Made by a program: the position numbers and the translations under genes. From positions 1-63,064 of the forward strand of contig JBFXAN010000016.1 of assembly GCA_050184225.1 (NCBI GenBank): a DNA stretch of 63,064 bases. Direction: 5' to 3'. Position 1 is the first letter of the stretch. Each line of letters starts with the position of its first letter. Of the stretch, positions 42,992-50,436 are shown in pieces. Below the pieces are notes generated by a model, which was given only the letters and a program-made list of their open reading frames with translations, made no database searches and had not been told where the DNA came from. The stretch is from JBFXAN01 sp050184225. Lineage in GTDB: Bacteria > Chloroflexota > Dehalococcoidia > CAUJGQ01.

Positions 42992-44044
42992 TCAGGAACG
43001 TGGCGGTGAGGCGCCTTGAATGGCGGCCCGTGCCTCTTCCGCCGCGGCCGCCTCGATCACACCCGCTGTGACCAGCGCACGCACCGCCGCATCAGCCGCC
43101 GCTGTCTCGATCACGTCCGCCGCGATCAGGGCACGCACCGCTTCGAGCGCTGCCTCCCGCTTCACCTCTTCAGCAGCCGCGACCGTGACGGCGGCCTCCT
43201 CGGTCGCCGTTTCTTCAACGGCCATCGTCCCGGCCACGACCCGCGCCGCCTCGTCGACGGCGGCGTCTTCGATCAGGTCCGCGGCGATCAGTGCCTTCGC
43301 CGCCCGCTCTGCTGCCGAAGCCTCGACGTCAGCGGCAGCAGCAACTGTGGCAGCAGCCTCCGCTGTTGCCGCGGCTTCGACGGCCATCGCCGTGGCGACA
43401 ACGTCTGCTGCCTCGGCGACGGCTGTTTCTTCGATCAACGCCGCTGCCGCCAGCGCCCGCGCCGCCTCCAGCGCCGCCAGCGCTTCCACCGCCTCGGCCG
43501 CCTCGATCGCCTCCGCTGCTTCCAGCTTCGCCTCCAATTCCCGGCCGACCATCACGAGCACGTCCGGTCCGATCAGTGCCTGCGCCAGCAGCCGGCCGCC
43601 CGCATCGCCGACCGCCTCCCGCAGCCGCGCCGCCCAGTGGTGCTCGACGACGAGTACGGCGCCGGCGCCGCCACGCGGGATGCTCTCCGCCAGGTCACGG
43701 AGCTGGTCGATGCTGAGGCCGTGGTCGCGCTCCGCAACCGCCATCGCGCCCATCGCCGCGCCGGCCGCTGCGCCCGCCAGTCCGTCGATCTGCAGGCCGA
43801 GCAGCCCGCCCGCGACCGCGCCGAGCCGCTGCCGCTCGCGTTCGGAGAGGTCGGTCATATGCATGGCCGTTTGGACGTTGCCGCCTCGATCCTTCTGCAC
43901 GAAGAGCAGATCGACAATTCGGATCACGCCCCGCTTGCGTACACGACGCAGCTCCGCCAGGATCTGGCCGCTGAAGCGGTCGCCCTGATCGAAGCCGATC
44001 AGCAGCACCTGGATCGGTCCTGTTACCCGCTTCGCCGTGACCAT
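42992..44044 (-). CDS. DUF6325/DUF1269-like head fused to an 18-residue helical repeat tail
   Basis: A 350-residue protein. The head (1-180) resembles DUF6325: 'GPIQVLLIGFDQGDRFSGQILAELRRVRKRGVIRIVDLLFVQKD', then a Gly/Ala zipper ('GGLLGLQIDGLAGAAAGAAMGA') and 'GAGAVLVVEHHWAARLREAVGDAGG'. The tail (about 185-346) is Ala/Glu/Val-rich and strictly periodic: nine 18-residue units such as LIEDAAVDEAARVVAGTM, AVEETATEEAAVTVAAAE and EVKREAALEAVRALIAAD, with a higher-order 54-residue repeat. Eighteen residues equal five alpha-helical turns, so each unit would present the same face. The unit also resembles a degenerate SHOCT helix pair ('ALVTAGVIEAAAAEEARAAI'). GGAGGA precedes ATG 44044. Function unknown. 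Confidence 0.82.
   Translation of the reverse strand: MVTAKRVTGPIQVLLIGFDQGDRFSGQILAELRRVRKRGVIRIVDLLFVQKDRGGNVQTAMHMTDLSERERQRLGAVAGGLLGLQIDGLAGAAAGAAMGAMAVAERDHGLSIDQLRDLAESIPRGGAGAVLVVEHHWAARLREAVGDAGGRLLAQALIGPDVLVMVGRELEAKLEAAEAIEAAEAVEALAALEAARALAAAALIEETAVAEAADVVATAMAVEAAATAEAAATVAAAADVEASAAERAAKALIAADLIEDAAVDEAARVVAGTMAVEETATEEAAVTVAAAEEVKREAALEAVRALIAADVIETAAADAAVRALVTAGVIEAAAAEEARAAIQGASPPRS
43007..43492 (-). repeat. in-frame 54-bp tandem repeat (18-residue unit), 9 copies
   Basis: It encodes residues 185-346 of the 42992-44044 protein. Units 1/4/7, 2/5/8 and 0/3/6 match each other best, so a 162-bp (54-residue) block appears to have been duplicated after the original 54-bp unit. 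DNA copies have diverged, so the repeat is kept by protein-level selection and is not a recent slippage tract. Confidence 0.85.
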
Positions 44045-44105
44045 CTTCGAAATCCTCCTCCATCGGCCGTGTGCTGATCGCACCGGCTAGGGTTGTGCGT
44101 TGTAT

Positions 44106-45500
44106 TCACGAAACCGCTTCGAAGTCGCCCGGCTTCCACGAGCCATCGAAGGCGGCTTGCTCTGGGCCGTAGATGCGGAAGTAGACGAACCACCCGCGGC
44201 CGGGAAGCGTCTGAATCCAGCGCCCTTCTTGTCCGGCCGGCGCCGTCGGGCCAAAGGAGAGGTCGATGGACGAATCCGTGCTGACATCCGCCAACTCGAA
44301 CAGCGAGCGCAGCGCCGCCTTGCCCTGGTCGGTCTGGATCTGACTGCGCGTCAGGGCGTCGTAGACCGTCACCGACCAGAACAGCTTGCCCGGCACCGGC
44401 TGCGGCACCCGGAGGCTGTAAGCCTTGCCACCATCGAGATAGGCGCCGCTCCGGTCGCGCAGGCCCAACCAGTAGACTGAGCCGGCGCCCGCTCCCCGGT
44501 GGAACATCGCGGGCGAGGCGGCGATCGCCTGGTAGAACCACTTCTCTCGCGCGTCGGTGTCGAGGTAGTCAGCGGCGTTGAAGTTGCCGTCCTCGAAGCG
44601 CAGCGCCGCCCATTCCCACTGCCGATCGGGCCACACCACGCGGTCGGGCCGGCGATCGGCGAAGGACTGGACCCGCATCTGGATATTGGCGGCCTTGGCC
44701 GCGCGTTCGAGGATGCTCCGCATGCGTGCGTCCGGGGCGAAGGGCTTGCCTTTAGCGATGCCGAGCACGGCCAGATCGCCGTAGGCGACGCGATAGGCCT
44801 CCAGCGGTGGCTCGGTGTCGATCACCTCGTGGAGCGCCTCCCAGTACGTGATGTTGTCCTCCCAGGTGAGCGGTGTCGTGTCCTGGGGCGTCTCCGTCAG
44901 GTTGAGCCAGCGAGGCGCGGTCCAGCCGGGGGGAGGATTGAGTGGCCGCACCGTCACCGTCTGGATGCGCGCCATCGCCTCGGCCATGTCGCCTCCTACG
45001 GGCAGGGAGCGGATGCCGGTGAGGACACGGTAGGTGGTCGCCGTGGCGACGTGATACCCGGCGGGCACGTCGCCGGTGTAGCCAGGCGGTAGGAGCAGGT
45101 GCCTACCGCCCTGGCCGGCGTCGGGACCGGGCAGGCCCATATCCGCGACCCAGCGCTGGTTGAGGTCCATCGCCACACAGATCAGGGGGCCGGGCGGCAG
45201 CTCGATCATGATCGGCCCCGCCCGCAGGTCGAGCAGGATCGGCCCATAAGGCGTATCAGAGTTGAGCGTGAAGCCGACCGTGCGGGGATAGGTTTCCATC
45301 ATGCCGAAGACGGCGTTGTCCACCAGGCCGACCGCCGCCGGGCCTTTGAACATCGCCAGCCCCGACACGGTCGGATAGAAGAAGCGATAGGCCTGGATCG
45401 CGCGATTGAGGTCGGCCTCGTCATAGGCCCGCTGGATCGTCTCTGGTGTCGGGTAGCCACCGGTGAACGTGTCCATGCCCTCGCTGGCGTGCGTTGTCAT
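44106..45500 (-). CDS. DUF1254/DUF1214 domain protein
   Basis: A 464-residue protein with a DUF1254 part (about 50-185: 'FNSDTPYGPILLDLRAGPIMIELPPG', 'VAMDLNQRWVADMGLPGPDAGQGGRHLLLPPGY') and a DUF1214 part (about 340-455: 'AYLDGGKAYSLRVPQPVPGKLFWSVTVYDALTRSQIQTDQGKAALRS', ending 'GWFVYFRIYGPEQAAFDGSWKPGDFE'). The two domains almost always occur together. They form a jelly-roll-like fold of unknown reaction, often in envelope or stress contexts. No signal peptide is seen at the start used. It lies between two DUF1269-type genes (61-nt and 16-nt gaps). Confidence 0.88.
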   Translation of the reverse strand: MTTHASEGMDTFTGGYPTPETIQRAYDEADLNRAIQAYRFFYPTVSGLAMFKGPAAVGLVDNAVFGMMETYPRTVGFTLNSDTPYGPILLDLRAGPIMIELPPGPLICVAMDLNQRWVADMGLPGPDAGQGGRHLLLPPGYTGDVPAGYHVATATTYRVLTGIRSLPVGGDMAEAMARIQTVTVRPLNPPPGWTAPRWLNLTETPQDTTPLTWEDNITYWEALHEVIDTEPPLEAYRVAYGDLAVLGIAKGKPFAPDARMRSILERAAKAANIQMRVQSFADRRPDRVVWPDRQWEWAALRFEDGNFNAADYLDTDAREKWFYQAIAASPAMFHRGAGAGSVYWLGLRDRSGAYLDGGKAYSLRVPQPVPGKLFWSVTVYDALTRSQIQTDQGKAALRSLFELADVSTDSSIDLSFGPTAPAGQEGRWIQTLPGRGWFVYFRIYGPEQAAFDGSWKPGDFEAVS

Positions 45501-45516
45501 GCTGTCGTGTCCTTGT

Positions 45517-46170
45517 TCAGCTTGACGGGGCGCTCGTCGATGGCGGGTTGCCGCTGGGCGCCGTGGGCTGGGTCCCGCTCTGACCGACGGGCTGTGCCGC
45601 CGGCTGCGATGCGGCGCTGGCGCTGGTGGAACCGGCCGCCGCGGGCTGCGCTCCGACCTCAGCGTCCATGGCGGAGACGATCACGCCGGAAAGCTCGTCG
45701 CCCACCGTGAGCGTGACGACATTGGCGTTGGGGATCGCGAGGTCTTTGATCAACGTTTCCGACTCGATATCTTCGACCAACACCAGGAACGCCGACGTGT
45801 TCGGCGGCAAGGACTCTCCGGCCTTCTTCAAGTCCTCGGCCGGAATCGCGCGGCCCATGAAGTGGCCGGCGATGCCGCCCGCCACGCCGCCGGTCACCGC
45901 CAGCGCGAGCACGCCGACCGGCCCGCCCAACAGCCCCAGCAGGCCGCCGGCGACCGCTCCGACTGTGCCGCCGACACCGCCCCGACCCGGCTCGTGGATG
46001 TGCACCGAACCGTCCGCCTCGCGGATCACCACTGCTTCGGCAACAACCTTGTACCCCTCGGTCTTCTGCGCTTCCTTGATCTCCTTGACCGCCGCATCGG
46101 CGCTCGTGGTGTCGGCAAAACTGAACATCACGATGTGGTAGACCCGGCCCTGCTCCTGCTTCGTCGTCAC
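45517..46170 (-). CDS. DUF1269-like glycine-zipper protein with disordered tail
   Basis: A 217-residue protein. The N-terminal 'IVMFSFADTTSADAAVKEIKEAQKTEGYKVVAEAVVIREADGSVHIHEPG' and 'LPPNTSAFLVLVEDIESETLIKDL' follow the DUF1269 order. Between them is a long Gly zipper (about 64-106, 'GGVGGTVGAVAGGLLGLLGGPVGVLALAVTGGVAGGIAGHFMG') likely to span or insert in a membrane. The last 45 residues are Ala/Ser/Pro/Gln-rich and disordered. It starts at GTG 46170 with GGAGAG. It is probably co-transcribed with the DUF1254 gene 16 nt downstream. Confidence 0.8.
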   Translation of the reverse strand: MTTKQEQGRVYHIVMFSFADTTSADAAVKEIKEAQKTEGYKVVAEAVVIREADGSVHIHEPGRGGVGGTVGAVAGGLLGLLGGPVGVLALAVTGGVAGGIAGHFMGRAIPAEDLKKAGESLPPNTSAFLVLVEDIESETLIKDLAIPNANVVTLTVGDELSGVIVSAMDAEVGAQPAAAGSTSASAASQPAAQPVGQSGTQPTAPSGNPPSTSAPSS

Positions 46171-46247
46171 GGTATCACTCTCCTTGTGTCCGTTTCGCGC
46201 CGTCTGGCTGCCGCGGAATCACGACGTGCGTGGTCGTCGCGCGCGCC

Positions 46248-46925
46248 CTAATCGAACAGCCCGCCGATGCCCTGTCCTAACAGTTTGGCGCCGAAGATGA
46301 GGAACAATACCGTCATCACCGCCGCGTTGTGGTGGAGCAGCCACGTCTTCCATGCGTCCATCGTCTTCTTCGCGCTCTCGCCGCCGATGAGGAAGTACAG
46401 CACCGGTCCAGCGATGCTCACACAGGCGATCACCAGAAAGACAAGGAATGTGATCGCCGTGTCGCCGGTCGAAAGCCCCGCCTGCGCGATCGCCACCGTC
46501 GCCCCGACCACCAGCGCCAGATTCTTCGGATTAAGCCCGGAGAGGAGCGCGCCCAGCCCCAGCGCCATCAGCGGCTTCACGGCGTCGATCGACTGCATCC
46601 ACTTCGGTACCGGCGGCTCCTCCCCTTCCGTGGGCCGGCTGCGCCACTGTCGCACCGCCAGCACGAAGAAGAGCAACCCCAGCAACAGCTTGACCACGGC
46701 GGCGGCGTTCGACCCATCCTCGCTGCTGTCCACGTCACCGGAGTCAGAGACGAACAGCACAATCACGCCGACCACGGTGATTCCGAGGATCCAACCCAAC
46801 AGAAAGGCCGGACCGTTGGAACGGGCCTTTGCGGAGAAGAGCATCAGGATCACCGCGACGATCGGGATCGGGCTGATCGCTACACCGATCGCAAAGGGGA
46901 GGATGTCGCCGATCGCCTGACCCAT
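46248..46925 (-). CDS. GAP-family membrane protein (LysE superfamily)
   Basis: A 225-residue protein with six hydrophobic helices of the GAP/Sap (sulfolipid-1-addressing protein) family: 'ILPFAIGVAISPIPIVAVILMLFSAKAR', 'LGWILGITVVGVIVLFVSD', 'ALGLGALLSGLNPKNLALVVGATVAIAQAGLS', 'VIACVSIAGPVLYFLIGG'. In mycobacteria Sap helps export sulfolipid-1; others carry glycopeptidolipids. ATG 46925 was chosen because the apparent TTG start at 46940 lies inside the GGGAGG ribosome site. With sulfatases 7 kb away, a sulfated-lipid link is tempting but unproven. Confidence 0.84.
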   Translation of the reverse strand: MGQAIGDILPFAIGVAISPIPIVAVILMLFSAKARSNGPAFLLGWILGITVVGVIVLFVSDSGDVDSSEDGSNAAAVVKLLLGLLFFVLAVRQWRSRPTEGEEPPVPKWMQSIDAVKPLMALGLGALLSGLNPKNLALVVGATVAIAQAGLSTGDTAITFLVFLVIACVSIAGPVLYFLIGGESAKKTMDAWKTWLLHHNAAVMTVLFLIFGAKLLGQGIGGLFD

Positions 46926-47101
46926 CGCATTGCCTCCCAAACAGCGCGGCGCCGCCGAGCGCCCGGGGGCTAGGGCATGGGCGCCCTAGCCTTCTGTTGC
47001 CTGCAGATCAACCAGCGCGTGGCTCGCCGTTCTTCGCTCGGACCGATGAGCGCCGCTGATAGGGTCACCACTGTGGCGGCACAGCCGGCTGTCCGTCTGC
47101 C

Positions 47102-47503
47102 TTACCGGCAGTTGAGGCTCGCCGTCATCTGCTCCCGCGCGCTGGTGACGGCGGCGATCTGTGATTGAATCTGGGCGAGCGCCCCGACGGCGGTCTGATC
47201 GTCGTCGACGTCGTCGACAGCGTCATCGAGGTTCTCCTCCGCATCGCGCAGTTCCTCCGCGCGCTCGTCTGCTACCCGGCGCACGGCCCGCGCGGCGTCC
47301 TGTGCCGACTCATGGACCTGCTTGGCCGCGTCCTTATACTGCTCGACGGTCGAAGTGGGACCGAGCGCGGTCAGCGCCGCGACTGAGGCTTGGAGCTCGT
47401 TGAGCTCGGTACAGGCATCCGCCTGGATGTCTTCGTCGGAATCTCGACAGGCCGTCAGCGTCATCAGCGCCAGGACGGCCAGAACGAAGGTCGCGAGCTT
47501 CAT
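47102..47503 (-). CDS. small lipoprotein, paralogue of 41691-42092
   Basis: A 133-residue lipoprotein with a clean signal 'MKLATFVLAVLALMTLTAC' (lipobox LTA-C, Cys19). The mature part is an acidic helical coiled-coil ('DAARAVRRVADERAEELRDAEENLDDAVDDVDDD'). It has a Cys soon after the N-terminus ('ADACTELNELQASVAAL') and one at the very end ('LNCR'), the same spacing as in the 41691 lipoprotein, and identical total length. No enzymatic motif is seen. It would sit in the outer face of the membrane. It lies 32 nt downstream of the 47535 gene on the same strand. Confidence 0.78.
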   Translation of the reverse strand: MKLATFVLAVLALMTLTACRDSDEDIQADACTELNELQASVAALTALGPTSTVEQYKDAAKQVHESAQDAARAVRRVADERAEELRDAEENLDDAVDDVDDDQTAVGALAQIQSQIAAVTSAREQMTASLNCR

Positions 47504-47534
47504 ATCTCACCCATCCTTTGGACGGACGCACTGT

Positions 47535-47861
47535 TCAGGCAGCCGTGCGGCCCGGCCCGTACTGGTTGTAGACGGCGATGCCGTTGTTCCGGTTCGCGAT
47601 CGTCTGTGCCCAGTTCGAGATGTCGATCAACGCGCCCAAGGCGATCAGGAGCCAGCCGCCGAGGTTGATGCTGCCGATCGTGGAGACGTCGACCAGCACA
47701 TAGAGCAGCGTCGTAAAGGGCAGAAAGATCAGCCCGAGCAACGGCCAGAACCAATTGTCATCGAAGGCGATATTCACCCAATCGGTAAATGCCCAGATGA
47801 TCAGCAGGCCGATCCGCGGAAACGTGGCGGCCAATCCGACAAAGAGGCAACCAAGACACAT
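47535..47861 (-). CDS. small polytopic membrane protein
   Basis: A 108-residue protein with about three hydrophobic helices ('CLFVGLAATFPRIGLLIIWAFTDWVNIAF', 'FWPLLGLIFLPFTTLLYVLVD', 'INLGGWLLIALGALIDISNWAQTI') and a polar C-terminus. The pattern 'PRIGLLIIWAFTDWVNxAFxxxxWPLLGLIFLPFTTLxYxLV' is a conserved small-membrane-protein type in actinobacteria and Chloroflexota with no known role. ATG 47861 has GGAGGAG upstream; 19 codons further upstream in frame lack a site. Confidence 0.78.
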   Translation of the reverse strand: MCLGCLFVGLAATFPRIGLLIIWAFTDWVNIAFDDNWFWPLLGLIFLPFTTLLYVLVDVSTIGSINLGGWLLIALGALIDISNWAQTIANRNNGIAVYNQYGPGRTAA

Positions 47862-47988
47862 AGCTCGATACTCCTCCGAGAGACACGACGAAGCCGCGCT
47901 GGTCCCGAACGCGCCCACGGAACCCCAACCCGCTCGTCTCGCATCGCCGTCGGGTACGGTTCCGGGCTGGGCGTGGCACGGGTGCCGG

Positions 47989-48207
47989 CTAGGTCTTTGC
48001 GCCTGCCTTGCGCTCGGCGATGCGGTCGCCCAGCGTCAGGAACCCAAAGAACGCGATGATACCGCCGGCACCCGCGCCGACCAGCGCCACGGCGCTGCCG
48101 ATCAGCTCGAAACCGAGCTTCCACAGGAGGAAGCCGATCAAGAACCCCACGATCGCACCGAGGATCACGGACAGGATCCATAACCCGGTATAGCCAAGCG
48201 CCGCCAT
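47989..48207 (-). CDS. small membrane protein with glycine-rich helices
   Basis: A 71-residue protein with two closely spaced hydrophobic helices ('LWILSVILGAIVGFLIGFLLWKLGF' and 'IGSAVALVGAGAGGIIAFFGFLTLGDRI') and a basic C-terminus. Size and Gly-rich helix packing are like the GlsB/YeaQ/YmgE transglycosylase-associated group, but the identity is not secure. GGGAGGG precedes ATG 48207. Confidence 0.7.
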   Translation of the reverse strand: MAALGYTGLWILSVILGAIVGFLIGFLLWKLGFELIGSAVALVGAGAGGIIAFFGFLTLGDRIAERKAGAKT

Positions 48208-48245
48208 CTCTAGCCCTCCCTCGTTTGACTGCTGTCGCGTGCTCC

Positions 48246-48632
48246 TCACCCACCGAGGAGCTTCGCCTTGGCCGCGGAGAATTCTTCGTCGGTGAGCACG
48301 CCCTGTGTGTGGAGCTGGCTCAGCTGATTGAGCTGCGCCATCATGTCAGTGCCCGCCGCGCTGGGCGGCGGCATGGCGGCCGCCATCGATTGCTGGGCCT
48401 GTTGGGCCTGCATCGCCGCCATCTGCTGCTGCATTTCGGCGATATCCTGCTGCGACTGTTGCGCTTGCGCCGCCTCGGCGGCCTCTTCCTGCCGCTCCAT
48501 CGCCTTCTTCTGCTGGTGACCACTGACCGCGCCGACGGTCGCCGCCGCTGTCCCCGCCACCACCGCCGTGCGCGCCATCGTACCCACCAGACCCGGTCCC
48601 CGCCTGACAACGACCGGTCGTCGCCTGAACAT
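48246..48632 (-). CDS. SHOCT-domain protein with Gln/Ala-rich linker
   Basis: A 128-residue protein. The N-terminus is basic ('MFRRRPVVVRRGPGLVGTMARTAVVAGTAAATVGAVSG') with one Ala/Gly-rich hydrophobic segment that may be membrane-associated. Then comes a Gln/Ala/Met coiled-coil (about 40-90). The C-terminal SHOCT domain 'LNQLSQLHTQGVLTDEEFSAAKAKLLGG' is textbook; such domains mediate oligomerisation. GGAGGAGGT precedes the ATG. The SHOCT unit is interesting next to the degenerate SHOCT-like repeats of the 42992 protein. Confidence 0.87.
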   Translation of the reverse strand: MFRRRPVVVRRGPGLVGTMARTAVVAGTAAATVGAVSGHQQKKAMERQEEAAEAAQAQQSQQDIAEMQQQMAAMQAQQAQQSMAAAMPPPSAAGTDMMAQLNQLSQLHTQGVLTDEEFSAAKAKLLGG

Positions 48633-48687
48633 TTGGACTACCTCCTCCGATCGTGATGCCCTTCCGATGAAGGCTGACGGCCTCGGC

Positions 48688-49119
48688 CTATGCGGTTGCC
48701 GCTTTCTTGTCGGCCATCATCTCGTCGATCACCTGCTTCGGGATGCGCTCGCTCAGGACGAGCTCGCCCTTGGCGTTGAGAACAGCGTCACGGAATTTTG
48801 TCGCCCAGGTGTTCTCAAACAGCATCATCGCCATTGACGAGTTCGGCGCCAGCGTCGCGCCAAAGTACTGTACGTCATCCTCCGTGAGCATGCCGGTGAC
48901 ATCCTGGACTATCGGGTCGAACTGAGAAAAGTCGTCGTCGTCGAGGTCGTTGATGTCGACCATCACGACCGTGCCGTCGGCGTCCTTGTTGACGAAGAGG
49001 ATGTCGATCACGCGAATCGTTCCACTCTCAACCAACTCCTGCAACGCCGGCGCGATCTCGCCCTTGAACTGATTCCCCGGAAATTTGACCACCAATAGCT
49101 CAACCGGCCCGATCGCCAT
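48688..49119 (-). CDS. DUF6325-family protein
   Basis: A 143-residue protein: 'GPVELLVVKFPGNQFKGEIAPALQELVESGTIRVIDILFVNKDADGTVVMVDINDLDDDD', and later 'SSMAMMLFENTWATKFRDAVLNAKGELVLSERIPKQVIDEMM'. This is the same head fold as in the 42992 protein ('GPIQVLLIGFD...GVIRIVDLLFVQKD...VEHHWAARLREAVGDAGGRLL') without its zipper and repeats. It has no membrane segment, so it is soluble. GGAGGTGA precedes ATG 49119. It is the first gene of the 42-49 kb minus-strand run, so the promoter should be in 49120-49480. Function unknown. Confidence 0.82.
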   Translation of the reverse strand: MAIGPVELLVVKFPGNQFKGEIAPALQELVESGTIRVIDILFVNKDADGTVVMVDINDLDDDDFSQFDPIVQDVTGMLTEDDVQYFGATLAPNSSMAMMLFENTWATKFRDAVLNAKGELVLSERIPKQVIDEMMADKKAATA

Positions 49120-49482
49120 GTGTCACCTCCGTGGTCGGGTCCCTCACTTGTCCGGTGATCGCGCGTGCGGAACCCGCGCCAATCCCGCCCGTGACCTTGC
49201 GCCGGGAACACCGCCCGCCGGCGTCCCGCCCGCTGTTCACCTGACCAGTAGTGTTCACGGACGCGACCGCACTGGTAATCGGGAGATGGCTGTAGATTGG
49301 CGGCGGGAATTCATGCATACGCAGTGCGATCCGCCTCGTCAGCGCCGTGGACCGCTCCGCCTAGCGCCCTCGTGGGACGATCGATCCATGAACGCGGCGG
49401 ATGAAAGTACAGCAATTACCTGATTGCGGCGGCGATCATCTCCACGGACACTTCGCGGAGATCCGGCGGCCCCCGGACGTGG

Positions 49483-49559
49483 CGGCGGTACGCTGGCGGG
49501 CATGACGTGTCTCGGTACTGGCCCTCCCGGGTCGCATCATGCCTGCCAGCGTACCGCCG
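49483..49559. repeat. 23-bp inverted repeat (one mismatch)
   Basis: The arms 49483-49505 and 49537-49559 (CGGCGGTACGCTGGC... against ...GCCAGCGTACCGCCG) match at 22 of 23 positions, the exception being a G-U-type pair, with a 31-nt loop. The right arm abuts the terminator-like hairpin. It resembles a dispersed palindromic element. Confidence 0.75.
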
Positions 49560-49594
49560 GCTCCCGCACGACGCGTGCGGCGCGCGGGAGCCGG
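49557..49594 (-). terminator. 11-bp perfect hairpin 3' of the nitrilase-family gene
   Basis: The arms 49557-49567 (CCGGCTCCCGC) and 49584-49594 are exact complements, 20 nt beyond the stop of the 49615-50436 gene. It is GC-rich with no U-run, so termination is a positional inference. Confidence 0.5.
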
Positions 49595-49614
49595 CCACAC
49601 GCACGCAGGCCCGC

Positions 49615-50436
49615 TTACAAGGGCGGATAGAAGGCTGGGTTGAGCCGCCGCGCGGTGAACCCGGTCGCACGCGACAGATCGAGGTCGCACACCAGCAATT
49701 GCTCCTGACCGTAGGGAACGTAGGCCAGACAGTCCCCGTCCGGACTGAGCAGGCTGGTGGCCGATTCCTGGTAGCGCATCGCGTAGTTGACGCTGGCGAA
49801 GTAGATCGTGTTCTCGACGCTGCGCGCCACCATCGCCTTTTCATAGTAGGGCGAGTCGGGGTCGCCCCAGCGCTCGATCGGCGTGCCGGTGTGGTCGCTG
49901 CCCGTCAGTTGCGGATGGAAGACCAATCGCGCGCCACGCACCGCCGCCCAGCGCGTGCTCTCGGGATAACGCCACCCTTCATGACAAATCGCAATGCCGA
50001 AGGGGACGCCATCGACCTCGAACAGCTGTCGCCGTCCGTCGGGCACGTAGTACGGCTCTTCCTCCGGTGGGATCTGGTTCTTCGCCTGACAGCCGAGGAT
50101 CGCACCGTCCCGCGCGACGACGAAAGCGACGTTGTGCAGCCCGACAGCGGATTCCCACTCCATGCCGACGACAGCCGCCACACCATGCCGCCGGGCCGAC
50201 GCACAAACCGCGTCGAGCGCCGCCCGCTGGCGGTGTTGGTCCGGTGGCGGGACCGGGAAGTCCAGGCCGCGCAGCCCGGGAAGATAGGTCTCGGGGAAAC
50301 AGACGATCGCCACATCCTGCGCGGCCGCCTCCCCGAGGCAGCGGTCGAGCGTTTGCAGCCGGTCATCAACGGATGGCGCATTCCGCACCGCCGCCAGACC
50401 GATGCGGAGGTTCGCGTGTGCATTCGTTCCTGCCAT
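49615..50436 (-). CDS. carbon-nitrogen hydrolase (nitrilase superfamily)
   Basis: A 273-residue nitrilase-superfamily amidohydrolase with the full catalytic set: E49 ('CFPETYLPG'), K119 ('CQAKNQIP') and C151 ('IAICHEGWRYPE'). A second conserved Glu lies in the 'PPEEEPYY' segment. The family cleaves C-N bonds of amides, nitriles or N-carbamoyl compounds through a Cys thioester; the 'CHEGWRYPE' block fits N-carbamoylase/omega-amidase-like branches, but the substrate is open. It is a cytoplasmic protein. A sigma70-like promoter is seen at 50487-50516. Confidence 0.88.
   Translation of the reverse strand: MAGTNAHANLRIGLAAVRNAPSVDDRLQTLDRCLGEAAAQDVAIVCFPETYLPGLRGLDFPVPPPDQHRQRAALDAVCASARRHGVAAVVGMEWESAVGLHNVAFVVARDGAILGCQAKNQIPPEEEPYYVPDGRRQLFEVDGVPFGIAICHEGWRYPESTRWAAVRGARLVFHPQLTGSDHTGTPIERWGDPDSPYYEKAMVARSVENTIYFASVNYAMRYQESATSLLSPDGDCLAYVPYGQEQLLVCDLDLSRATGFTARRLNPAFYPPL

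Larger units (their letters stand above)
49120..49614. other. intergenic region with two nested palindromes
   Basis: A 495-nt gap between the nitrilase gene (3' end) and the DUF6325 gene (5' end), both minus strand. No gene is supported; arginine-rich frames are antisense artefacts. It holds the 23-bp inverted repeat 49483-49559 and the hairpin 49557-49594, and should contain the promoter for the stress-module genes. Confidence 0.5.

Noticed and set aside
43020..43988. Ala/Ser-rich plus-strand frames over the repeat protein gene
   Set aside because: Antisense of the 54-bp repeat; composition is a mirror of the Ala/Glu-rich coding strand, and only the minus frame has a family head and an RBS.
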